Assembly: GCF_025766255.1 (NCBI RefSeq)
Contig: NW_026516709.1
Coordinates: 186,001-250,000, forward strand
Reading direction: 5' to 3'
From: Zychaea mexicana
Lineage: Eukaryota > Mucoromycota > Mucoromycetes > Mucorales > Lichtheimiaceae
DNA length: 64,000 nucleotides
Both the position numbers and the translations under genes were made by a program. The notes under the pieces were generated by a model that searched no databases, was not told where the DNA came from, and saw only the letters and a program-made list of their open reading frames with translations. Below are positions 12,184-21,516 of the stretch, piece by piece (the stretch's first letter is position 1; every line of letters starts with the position of its first letter).

Positions 12184-12482
12184 ATGCATTTCTTTTGTCA
12201 AAAAATAATTTTTTTTCTTCATACAGTAGTCTGTCTCTTTATTTTTGTGAATCATCACAAATACTGGATAAGATAACCTTACAAACATCTATTACTGGAT
12301 CTTTTTGGTGGTGTCACAAACCAGCAATATAGTTTAACGGCATATGCGTAAGAAAACTAAGCCGTTTGTAACTATTTTGTATCCCGAAAGCATGTGGTTA
12401 CATAAGAGAAAACCATAAACTATTTAAACCAAAGACAAGTCTATTTTCCGAATGTATAAATCACTCTATCTTTTTCGTAACA

Positions 12483-13023
12483 ATGAACAACAACAACAAC
12501 AACATCTCCTTTACAAAATTTCTGGAATTTGAATTGTGGGATGAATCCATGTTGGAACCATTCGATCCGAGTAAGTTCAACTAAACATTACTATCAAAAA
12601 ACAGCGCGTTACTCATCTATTTCCATTATATATAGCTACACCTACGGATATTCTTCCGGAAGAAGACCTGGGCAACCTGGTTTACCTTGTAGTTGACAAA
12701 ATGGAAACCAGTACGTCCCAAACACATTTTACCATTATTCAAAAGATGCGTGCAACTTGTTAATTTTTAGTTTACTGATGTAACAAAAACATATCTTCTG
12801 TCTAGGTCAACTGGTCCATAATCAAGGTAGCCAGGAAGACCAGGTCAGCAACAACAATTATGGGGTTAACAGAACCTTTCATACTGACTCCAAACAAGCA
12901 TACTTGATCCACCTCTACTTTAATATGGGGTGGTCAATACGAAAGGCAGCGGAGGAAGCAAAGATCCCGAAATCAACAGCACAAAGATACATAAAAAATA
13001 AAAAAAATAAAAAAAATAAATAA
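12483..13023 (+). CDS. Accessory HTH-only protein of element 1
   Basis: Three exons (12483-12570, 12636-12710, 12806-13023) join in phase to 126 aa. An Asn run at the start is followed by an acidic region (about 10-55) and a C-terminal helix-turn-helix (GWSIRKAAEEAKIPKSTAQR, about 97-116), then a Lys/Asn tail. IPKSTAQRY closely matches IPERTAQRY of the element's own transposase, suggesting that the protein is a separated copy of that DNA-binding domain. It could compete for, or help occupy, the terminal repeats. No catalytic region or frame damage is seen. Confidence 0.75.
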
Positions 13024-13331
13024 ATAAGCTTTCTTGGAAAAAATTACTTTGACTGGTTTGAGTCATAGATAAATGGTGGTGGTATGAGTGAGTAGGACTA
13101 TAGGAATATTCAGGGACAAAATGGTTGTAGATAGCAATAATGATCAATTAAAAATATGATATAACATCTAGTCTTACTATTTTTATATATTCCTGTAACC
13201 ATAGATTTATATTGTGGTATGAGTGTGGGTGTGGGTGTGAGTGACATGTGAGATTGAGCTTGGGTTACATTTTAAAAACATATAAAGCAGCATACCTGCA
13301 ATGGCAAGAATTGTTTCACTCATTCTCAAAG

Positions 13332-13649
13332 ATGTCGCTTAATCTCTGGCGTTACTTCATTACGTCGTATCACATCGTCACAGCTCTGCAAATAAAAGGT
13401 ATTACATCTATTCTTATTAATCTTATTTATTCTTCTTTTGTTTATACTTCTATTATAGAGCGCCATCAAACAGATCTCGAATATCGCGTATACTTCGACA
13501 AAGAACTATATTTCCTACTAGATGAAATAGATGGAGAGGAGCTGCTGGATGTAATCTGGCGACGACCAGTCAAGCTGCCAGTGAAGACCAAAGAACCGTT
13601 CACCGAGTTTTGGCCGAATGGAATGAAGTCCGCTGGACATTGCTTCTAA
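13332..13649 (+). CDS. Small accessory protein of element 1, unknown function
   Basis: Two exons (13332-13398 and 13459-13649) join in phase to 85 aa. The middle is acidic (LLDEIDGEELLDVI) and the C-terminus carries a Lys/Pro-rich stretch and an aromatic end. There is no transmembrane segment, HTH or known motif. It follows the HTH gene on the same strand and lies 330 bp inside the right inverted repeat. The splice sites are good, but no homology supports it, so it could be a chance reading frame. Confidence 0.5.
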   Translation: MSLNLWRYFITSYHIVTALQIKGITSILINLIYSSFVYTSIIERHQTDLEYRVYFDKELYFLLDEIDGEELLDVIWRRPVKLPVKTKEPFTEFWPNGMKSAGHCF

Positions 13650-13979
13650 TGCAGGATCGGCTTTTGTGGATTGAAGAAATTTTCGCAAGATTGAAGTTTC
13701 TCTTGTGATGTGAAGTACCTCTTGTATTGTAAATAAAACCTTTTACATACACATGATCATTATTTTTCGTTTGCGATATCTTTTTTTGCGATTCTTTTAT
13801 GGTTCTCAGAGCATCTATGTTGCTATATAAGGGTGATGTGCTAATCATCTAGTAGAAACTTGCCACTCCTATTATCATGTCTCATACATCTTCCCATGTT
13901 TGTGATGTATTTAATGAGATGAACTGCTTTAGTATCTAATGTCATTTTTTAAAAATGATGCCGCTAATGATATAATTCA

Positions 13980-14205
13980 AACCGCCATTATGAATTTACT
14001 ATTCTGCCATCAACCTGAAATTACGGCCGCCATTATGAATTTATTATTCTGCCATCAACCTGTAATTCGGCCGCCATTGTATTTTTTTCCTCCTGCCATT
14101 CACGAAAATCACACCGCCAATCACAAACACCCCCAACGACAAAGTGAAAAAAAAGCCCCGCCATGATGGGAAAAAAAGCCCCGCCAATCATTAGGAAAAA
14201 TCCTG
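13980..14205 (-). repeat. Element 1 right terminal inverted repeat
   Basis: This is the inverted partner of 8010-8235, of equal length, with two base differences seen by eye (one in the GGCCGA(G/A)TTACAGG segment and one in AAAT(C/T)CATAATGG). The outer end reads ...GGAAAAATCCTG followed by TA at 14206-14207. Confidence 0.9.
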
Positions 14206-14209
14206 TATA

Positions 14210-14353
14210 CAGTCATTTCAGAAAGAAAAGTCGCTGATTTTGAGTTTGAAGTCGTGCAAAAAAAAAATTGTGCGTTCAAAAATGATATCGATTGATCCAA
14301 AAATAAAGTCATGCTCATGCGTCACGAACTTCGTTTATTTTTACTTGTCGCTT
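14210..14353 (+). repeat. Element 2 left terminal inverted repeat
   Basis: The outer 48 bp match 19759-19806 inverted with about three differences. The inner part is patchy but shares GTCAC and TTTATTTTTAC(C/T)TGTCGCT blocks in the same order. AGTC words recur at 14211, 14229, 14250 and 14307 and may be binding sites. Confidence 0.75.
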
Positions 14354-14424
14354 AAGTAGTAATCCAATAAAATTCTTGGCATTAAATTGTTCTCTATTTA
14401 CAATTTATTTTACAGATATTGAAG

Positions 14425-15711
14425 ATGAGTATGCAATTTTATTATGAAGATGGACAGGGGCATATTGTTGATGAACATGGCGTTCAGCCGATGGATCTAG
14501 TTGTAGATGAGGAGTTGTATGCTATTGAAACAATAAGTTCCCGTACTCAATTCTTAATGAATAAACCTCCAGAAAGACAATCTAATCCCGTTATACTTCC
14601 AACTGCGGATGAAAGAAACTGTGATGTTGATATGGAATTATGCAATAAGCGACGCTATACGGTTTACTCTGATGAAGACAAGACTAGATTTTTTCATTTA
14701 TTTTTCAGCAAATGCTTGAATGCTTCTGCTGCTGCGAGACAATTGGGGATTCATATCCGGGCAGCACAGAGATGGGTAAAACGTTATTACGAAGACCCAG
14801 AAAGCATTTTCGAAAAAAAGAAAAAATCAGGGCGACGTCGTATTCTTGGGAATGAGCATAAGCAATTTCTTTTAGATTACATTGATGAGAATCCTTCTGC
14901 CGTTGTCAATGAAGTGGTGGAAAGTTTGAAACAAAACTATGAGGATCTCAACGTTTCTCGTAGTACTGTTTATAACTTCATGACAAATAAGTGTAATCTG
15001 TCTATTAAGCAAGCACAGTTCCATCCTGTGGAAAGGAACAGTAAGGAAAAGATTCAGCAAAGATATGACTGGGTTCAAAAGTGGCAGCAAACTGACCTGG
15101 ATTTCACAACAAATTGTGTCTTTCTTGATGAATCCGCCTTTCACATTAATTTGAAACGGGGTATGGCTTGGTCAAAGAAAGGCACTCCTGCAGTAGTTAC
15201 AGTGCCAATGACTAAAGCAAAAGCAACATCTACTTTAGGTGCAATTTCTGCCACAGGTTTAATTAATGTTAGTTTGCGAGTTCCGAAGCGTATCAAGAAG
15301 AGAAAGCTCGGGTGTGAGACTGATGGTTATAGCATTGGAACAGTAACAGGACATTATCTGAGTTTTTTAAAAGCTACTCTTGATGAAATGGACAAGTATC
15401 CAGAAATGAAAGGACATTATCTTGTCATGGATAATGCCCCTATTCATAGCTCAACTGACATAGGAAAATATATTCACTCTCGAGGATACCGGTATGCTTA
15501 CCTTCCTCCGTATTCTCCTGAACTCAATCCAATTGAATAATTTTGGTCAGTTGTCAAGAGTAAAGTTAAACGAAATAAATTCCTGGAAAAAGAATCATTA
15601 ATGACAAGAATTAGTGAGGCATGCGATAGCTTATATTTAAGTGATTTCAAAGGCTTTGTTTCTCATTCTGCTAAATGTTTCGGTAAATGTCTCAACAAGG
15701 AGAGATTATAA
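14425..15711 (+). pseudogene. Element 2 transposase with a premature stop after the catalytic Glu
   Basis: From the ATG at 14425 the frame runs 371 codons to TAA at 15538-15540, then stays open in the same frame to TAA at 15709-15711. Features: an acidic N-terminus, an HTH (about 100-120, ending AAQRWVKRYYEDPES), a basic patch KKKKSGRRR, and a DDE domain with Asp235 (VFLDESAF), Asp336 (VMDNAPIH) and Glu371 (ELNPIE), 34 residues between the last two. The stop falls directly after the NPIE glutamate, where relatives continue into FW and a final helical region; that continuation is present downstream. A splice acceptor (CAG, 14413-14415) just upstream suggests a lost or non-coding first exon. 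The product probably lacks activity unless the stop is read through. Confidence 0.82.
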
Positions 15712-15720
15712 AAACACAAA

Positions 15721-15790
15721 ATGCAAAAAACAAAACAAAACAAAACAAAAAAAAAAAAAAAAAAAAAAAACAGGGTCAGTAACCTGACCC
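15721..15790. repeat. CAAAA/poly(A) tract followed by a short hairpin
   Basis: A (CAAAA)n run grades into about 20 A residues ending at 15770, followed by a perfect 7-bp stem (15773-15779 with 15784-15790) around a 4-nt loop. It lies 10-80 bp downstream of the transposase end. It may be a simple-sequence 3' flank or the scar of an inserted sequence. Confidence 0.55.
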
Positions 15791-15945
15791 AGGACGAAAG
15801 ACTGCACAAATTTGAGCAACAAGCAAATGGAATGATGTCTTATGGTATGAATGACGACGTATTTATTTAAACAGCCTTTTAAGATTGGGAGTGTATGGTG
15901 ACGGTGGGGGTAAATGTGGTATATTTACGAGTATGGACGAAATGC

Positions 15946-17729
15946 TCAAGATTTTTCGTCAAATGGATGGCGATCCGCAGTGATACCAGTATGAATGTGA
16001 TAGAACTGGCCATTATCCATGGCAGCCCAGCCATATTCGTCAGGCTCCAAGTCGGTGTGGCAAGGGGGAGACGGCACAGATGATACAGGGGCCGTGGTTG
16101 CAGCACCAAACAAGTTAGCCGGAAGAACAGCTAATGATACTTGGTCTCGTGGAGGGTTGTAAAAGGTTGGTCGCATGGACGACAGACAAGAGTTGGCGTC
16201 AAGACAATCATCCGGATCGACGTGGCGGCTCATGGCCGAATCCTTGCGACAATCCAGTAAATCCATGGATTTTTTGATCATGAGGGCATTTCGTTCCAAG
16301 TCAAACACCATGGAAATGAGCATGACAAATTCGTTTTTGAATACCTGCAGCGATGCCAAGTTTCTTGGAAAGTGGATTTTTGATTCATGCAATGCCAAAT
16401 AAAGACCAGCCTTAGCAATGTGAACTGTGCCAGTATGCGCACTGGCACCATTGGTGTGCATGTACCAGGACAAGACTGGCTTTTTCATGTGACGTTTCAG
16501 GATGTGCTGCAGGATAGCATCGAGATTGTCCTTGGCCTCGCGCATAAGTTTGCAAATGTCATGGCACAATTTGGATGCGTCACCCGCCTTTGCAGCTTCG
16601 AGAGCAAGCAGGTCGTGTTCATTTTGGCGCGAATCAAACAATAGCCGCAAGTCCACCTTGAATCCAACTCGGGCGTCACTGTAGGAGCGCTTGCGACAAA
16701 CAATGCCTTGGGCCGGACTAGACTCTCCAATTTTCATGCGCAACACACCATGAATATCAATCAATGACTTGAGGATGGGTGCCCAAACTTGCGTGATGAA
16801 ATCATACTCTGTCACGCGGGCCGAGTTATTAGGGTTGAGCAGAAATGCGTTGGTGTCAACGATCTTGATCAACGTGACCAGTGCTGCAAGCAGTCGTTCT
16901 GTGTCAAGGCAGCTTGTTTTGATTTGCTGAATGTACAAGATGGCCTTCTTGACATTGTGTTCCTTTTCGATTAGTGACACGACAATGTCATATGTTTGAT
17001 TCACCAAGGCAGGGAGATGATATTGCTTGCGACTTCGCTTGTCAACTAGGGGACTAGACACTTGCTCCAGCTCGTCCTTAGTACAGTCCAAGAATTCCAT
17101 AGTCAAGTCTGTTTTTGTCAAATCCAAGATGGAAGACAACCCACAGGCCATCCAATGCAATTCTTGGTCTGATAGGGGCATGTCGTTCTTCCACTTGCAG
17201 TAGATACTGATTGCTTTTTGCTTGATAATCGTGCCAAGGGTCGAATCTTTGAAAGCTACACCATCGGCCTCAGTCATTGTCATGTATTCGGCACATTCTT
17301 CCAATACACCTTGCTGTTGCTGCATTGGCTCTTGCTTGACGGTCGTGGTAGCACCAGTTGGCTGCGACGGATCACGGTTCTCCTTGTCAACAGCATCCAT
17401 GAGTTTGTCGAGCTCCTTTCCAAACTTTTCTGCACCCAGTTGCGAGAGTTTGACACCGTTCACAGTACCCAGGTCCAAGGCACGCTGTTTTTGCTATTTC
17501 AGAGTCCATGCAAAATCAAATGTTGCGGTAATCTTCTTGAGTTTGTAATGGGCGATCAGCTGGTGGCAATAAGATACCAACTGGAACTAGTTCTTTCGAT
17601 TCAATGCCATGGTGTTAATGGATTGAATAAGTGTGCCTTTGACCGTCTTAGTGTCCTTAACACACAAACTTGTCACCTTCCACAGCTCATCTACTACTTT
17701 AGAGCTTGACTACTAGTAGTAGTTTTCAT
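15946..17729 (-). pseudogene. Broken gene of an uncharacterised family that appears expanded in Mucorales
   Basis: The main open part (15946-17478) encodes about 510 aa with no domain I can name: an acidic, Gln-containing start, a long helical middle and a Pro/Asp-rich tail. The phrase around EYDFITQVWAPIL followed by RMKIGES and a G(F/K)K-D-R segment resembles a family I associate with many scattered copies in Mucorales; that is from memory and unverified. Upstream, the same frame continues for about 75 codons but is cut by two TAG codons (about 17491 and 17590). It joins the only suitable ATG (17727-17729) only if one base is missing near 17695. It lies convergent to the transposase within element 2. 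Confidence 0.6.
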
Positions 17730-17734
17730 TTAAA

Positions 17735-18582
17735 ACTATTGGTTAACAATTATTTAAGGTTTGAGATTTATTCTAATAGTTGAGAATTTTTTTAAAAATA
17801 AATTTATATATGTATAAAAAGATATTATAAAATATTATTTATTAGAAAAAAAAATAAAAATTCATTTTGATTTAAAAGAAAAATAATATATCAAAAAGGA
17901 AAATAAAAAACAATATGGTTGCCTTCAATGATTTTCTTCCAATTAATCTCATCAATCTAAGGATTAATTTATGTCATGAGTTAAATATGTTTATGTAATT
18001 AGAATTTGAAGATTTTATTAAAAAAAATATGCTTGAAAAAATCCAAAAAAAAATTAATTCAAAAGTTTAAGATATTTTTTCTAATGATTATTGTCTATAT
18101 ATATCTATGCATAATAGTTTTTGCACATATAAATTTAAAAAAGGAAAATATAAAGGTAAGTTTTGTAGTAAGAAAATTAAAACAAATTTGCCAGATGATA
18201 AAAAGGATTATATGTGTTGCAAACATAGCAAATTACATATTCCTAAAAAAAAGTATAAACAGGATGTAGTAAATAAAATCAGTAAGATATATAATGAGAG
18301 GGAAAATAAAAATAAAAAAAGAAAAAAGATAAAATGAAGATTATTCTTGGAAACCCTTTATTATTTTCCTTTTCAGAAATTCTTCCATAATTTAATTTTT
18401 TACATGTTATTTATTATCAAAATATTATATAGGTAGAGTATCTCTTTTTATATATTAGAATACCTTTTAAATAATTATATATATTATAATCTTTAAAAAT
18501 ATATGTCCTTATTTATTTTAATTATGAAAATTTTATACTTTTTGGAAATTCTAATATAAACTCTCAAACATCAGCATAATGA
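17735..18582. other. Extremely AT-rich island inside element 2
   Basis: From about 17735 to 18582 the sequence is dominated by A and T (I judge well under 20% G+C), with sharp edges against the mid-GC sequence on both sides. It has no tandem repeat structure. It contains the decayed ORF described separately. The composition differs from every gene nearby and indicates a different origin. Confidence 0.8.
17915..18337 (+). pseudogene. Decayed AT-rich ORF with a giant-virus-like Cys/His motif
   Basis: A single plus frame runs from ATG 17915 to TGA 18335-18337, broken by two TAA codons (17999-18001 and 18068-18070). Its last 76 codons are open from ATG 18107. That part contains C-x13-C-x16-C-x2-H: a Cys, a KGKYKGKFC segment, then CCKH, followed by a Lys-rich tail. 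In established knowledge, short Lys-rich proteins with this C...KG..C...C..H zinc-binding layout are common in AT-rich nucleocytoplasmic large DNA viruses. Two stops in 64 codons is fewer than expected by chance in such AT-rich DNA, which supports a decayed gene. A viral source is inferred from composition plus motif only. Confidence 0.5.
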
Positions 18583-19240
18583 TTAACCCTCTTTGTCAAT
18601 GTCCGCCCATTCATCTGCAGAGAGTGTGTTGAAAAGCAAAGGAATCTTGAAAATTTTGCATTCTTCCTTAGTAATGTTGAATGGCTTTGGTAAGCCGTGT
18701 GGAATGGGAGACATTTGTAATTTTACAGCACTTGGTGTACCAAAGGAAGCAAAAAAAAAAAAAAAAGAAGGTGGGAAGAAGATTGTGCACCTTCCTGGTG
18801 TTCACTTTTATTTGACTGGCCAATGACAAGCCTTCATTTTCTTGGCTCACTGTGATTTTTTTTCCATGGATTCCATGGAATATTTTTTTCTTCTTCTTTC
18901 AGCTTCTCCTTCAACACAGTTGTGTGGCCATGCAATAGTATTTCTTCCCTCGCTTGGAGATGGAAGCTATGAGATGAAGAAGGAAACTGCAAGGTTTTTT
19001 ACATGGGTTGTTTCTAAGCTCTGTCCGCACGTCGCACATTGTTACGAGGTCCTCTCCCTTGAACGACCAACACACAGCTGGTTCCAAAAGCAATATTTTC
19101 TCTTGAGTATGGGCTGACGCATAGGCAGGTTGATTGCCCTAAGGTCAGAGGGAAAAAGAGAAAAGTTTAGCATAATTGTACCAATCAGGGACTCCTTCGT
19201 GGCCAACTGACATGTAGTATCTCCACTGCGGTACATTGCA
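18583..19240 (-). pseudogene. Decayed gene in the right part of element 2
   Basis: The last part reads about 50 open minus-strand codons from the T run near 18766 to TAA 18583-18585, with protein-like content (a Pro-rich start, then KEECKIFKIPLLFN and an acidic end). Upstream, protein-like stretches lie in other frames: one at 18780-18850 reaches the other side of a 16-T run, and others at 18911-19093 and 19042-19236 contain Cys pairs. The T run plus several stops break the reading. No family recognised. Confidence 0.35.
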
Positions 19241-19674
19241 ACATTGCTTTGTGGAACGTACAGGTTTGATATCGCCTACTTTATAACTTATTGACCTGCC
19301 TTTTTTTCATGTTAGAATGTGCTTCCCGCATCTATTTCCGCTTGTTTTGTTGTTCTTGGGTGGATTACTGTGTACAAAGCTGGTCAACTGGTTGGTATTT
19401 TAAAACAATGACGGCCTCTTTCTATTTATATTTTGAGCTCAAGTTATGCTGGAGTCTTAAAGGTGCACCTCCTACACCCATTGCGAATTGCCTGCCATTC
19501 ATTTGATGAAAGAGTTGTGAACCTTTTGTCCATATGCATAAATATACCAAATGTATCCCCCTCCTCTCTACCCCTCCCCTCGCTCATTAAGCTAAAAAAG
19601 GTGTTTAAATAGGCCTTCATTCTGTGAAAAATTTTCTGCTGGCCTAGCATTCTCGTTTTATAAAATAAAGAAAA
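19241..19674. other. Non-coding right interior of element 2
   Basis: No protein-like frame stands out. The 110-codon minus frame at 19444-19776 runs into the inverted repeat and is not credible as a gene. Confidence 0.4.
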
Positions 19675-19806
19675 ATTAGCGACAGGTAAAAATAAACAAA
19701 GCCTGTGACATGTGATCACGACTCTATTGCTGAACCAGGCGACTTCATTGTTGAACACGCACGACTTTAAACTCAAAACCAGCGACTTTACTTTCTGAAA
19801 TGACTG
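19675..19806 (-). repeat. Element 2 right terminal inverted repeat
   Basis: This is the inverted partner of 14210-14353, about 132 bp, ending ...CTGAAATGACTG followed by TA (19807-19808). It has additional AGTCG-type words not present in the left copy. Confidence 0.75.
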
Positions 19807-19843
19807 TACTTTCTTTAGCTTGCTCTTTTTCTTTCTTCCCTCG

Positions 19844-21410
19844 ATGCCCGTTTTTGGAGGAGCTCCTCAATGCCAGCGATGCCACAAATGTAAGTGCTCC
19901 ACTAACGTATTGGTGCCATTTAACGATAATATATATACGCAGACGGTAATATGCTCACGCAAACTTTTTACTACTATCATTATTATAGCGGTCTATATGG
20001 CTGAACAGGTATATTTTTTTTTTTTAAAACTGGAGCAACAAAAAGATAAAAGGAAGTGCTTTTCATATTAATTAGACATGAACGATAGGTCATTGGGCCC
20101 GGTGGTGCTTACCATCGTAGTTGTTTGACTTGCAAGGTAAATAGAAACGATTACCGCCGATTTACTATATAACTTGGATGGGCCCCCCAATGAGTATACT
20201 CGACTGTAGAAGCTAAATGTTTGACTGTGTCGTTGTTTTTTTAGGAATGTAACAAACGTCTCGATTCCACTACGTTGACAGAGCGGGATAATGAGGTATA
20301 TGCAAGGCTTATTAACATGTTTTGAACAAGGAACCCATCCTCGTCTTTGCTATGCTTATTGACGTTGATCTTTATTTGCATGTAGGCATACTGCAAAGTT
20401 TGTTACAACCGTAAATGGGGACCAAAGGGATATGGATTTGGTATGTGACAAATTTGTCTAGTACGATTGCTGCATTACGTTTAGTGATACTGATATGTTT
20501 TCGGATCGAGTATAGCTTCTGGTGCAGCATTTTTGAGCACAGAGGATAAAATGCCTAAAGATATTTTGGAAGAACAAGGCCAGTCATCCTCGTCCAACTC
20601 TCCACACTTGCCACCACGTCCTCAACAACAAGCATCCCCTCCACCACAACCTGTTGCAACTACAACAACACGTCCACAGCCGGAATCATCGCCGACTGTA
20701 CCGATGAGCTCGTTCTGGTCGTCTCGGCAACCACAACAACAACAACAAGGCGGTATTCCAGGCACCAAACCTCCAGCACCTACCAAACCACTGGTGCCAA
20801 GCAGCACCAAACCTTCGGTCGTCAAGCCAGCTTATCCTTCGTCACCTTCTTCTTCATCATCACCATCACCTGCTGCTGCATCGCCGGCACTACCCAACCG
20901 ACCCTCACCAGCAACACCACCACGTCCACAACAACCATCGATTGCCACCAAACCTACCTATCTTAATACAAGCTACGTACCCAAAAAAGTCAACATCAAC
21001 ATTCAGAACGACACGTGTACAAAGTGCGGGAAGGCTGTTTATGCTGCTGAGCTGGTAAATGGAAAAAGTTGTCCACTCCTCTTGACATTGTATATTCCTC
21101 CATCTAATCGTAACCATAATTTTGTTAGGCAATGGGAGCAGGAAACAAATATCACAAGTTTTGCTTAAAGTGTACCGAATGTGGCAAGTTATTGAGTTCA
21201 ACAAACATGGTTGATAAGGATTTCGATTTGTATTGTCGTGGCTGTTACGCCAAACTCCATGGGCCCAAGGTAGTGAATGTTGATATTATGACGGGAAAGA
21301 GAGTGAGCGAGGGCGGAGATGTTTGTAGTTACTTGTATTCATGATTGTTATTATTTTTACAGGGATTTGGATACGGAAACTTGCTTTCGACAGAAGGATC
21401 TACTCGATAG
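19844..21410 (+). CDS. Two-LIM-domain protein with Pro-rich linker
   Basis: LIM domains are double zinc fingers for protein binding, often at the actin cytoskeleton or in signalling. Eight exons (19844-19889, 19989-20008, 20089-20136, 20245-20295, 20386-20440, 20516-21054, 21129-21269, 21363-21410) give 315 aa. LIM1 spans about residues 10-65 (CQRCHKSVYMAEQ, then CLTC..CNKRL and YCKVCYNRKWGPKGYGF). A Ser/Pro/Gln/Thr-rich linker (about 85-235) leads to LIM2 (about 241-300, CTKCGKAVYAAEL, CLKCTECGKLL, CRGCYAKLHGPKGFGYG). Both end in the GPKG(Y/F)G(F/Y)G motif of cysteine- and glycine-rich proteins. The start codon lies 35 bp after the target site of element 2, so the normal promoter has been displaced or replaced. 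The tiny 20-nt second exon is phase-consistent and required by LIM1. Confidence 0.9.
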
Positions 21411-21516
21411 ATGGATTCGGAGTGTGGTATATATATGATTGTAACTTTACAAGATGCTGTTGTGTGTGGTACATTGGGGTCTAGAAGGGGGTCTGTGATT
21501 GTTGTTCATTAAAAAA

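Larger units (their letters stand above)
8010..14205. mobile_element. Element 1: 6196-bp multi-gene Tc1/mariner-IS630-type DNA transposon
   Basis: The ends are inverted copies of each other: both begin CAGGATTTTTCC and run 226 bp inward with two mismatches by eye. Each end is flanked by TA (8008-8009 and 14206-14207), the target duplication of the Tc1/mariner superfamily. Inside, from left to right: a three-exon DD34E transposase (minus), an HTH gene with stop codons (minus), a seven-copy inverted repeat array, two HTH genes (plus) and an 85-aa gene (plus). At 6.2 kb with four accessory genes it is much larger than a typical 1-3 kb Tc1/mariner element. The intact transposase and near-identical ends suggest recent activity (inference). 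Element 2 begins 4 bp to the right. Confidence 0.88.
14210..19806. mobile_element. Element 2: 5597-bp decayed Tc1/mariner-IS630-type transposon with cargo
   Basis: The left end CAGTCATTTCAGAAAG reappears inverted at 19791-19806, and both ends are flanked by TA (14208-14209, 19807-19808). The repeats (about 130-145 bp) match well in the outer 50 bp and patchily further in. Inside are a transposase stopped by one nonsense codon, a broken gene of a family expanded in Mucorales, a very AT-rich island and another broken gene. Weaker terminal identity and several lesions make it older than element 1. The two elements share CAG termini, TA targets and transposase class but not sequence. Confidence 0.8.

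Noticed and set aside
16387..17709. Plus-strand frames up to 163 codons
   Set aside because: They are antisense to the uncharacterised-family pseudogene.
10274..17729. Idea that stops in transposon genes show repeat-induced C-to-T mutation because each is one C-to-T change from a Gln codon
   Set aside because: Every TAA, TAG or TGA is one C-to-T step from CAA, CAG or CGA, so the pattern carries no information. Aligned copies and CpA/TpA ratios would be needed.
18006..18269. 87-codon plus frame in the AT-rich island
   Set aside because: It is an overlapping frame of Lys/Ile runs; the Cys/His motif frame is the better candidate.
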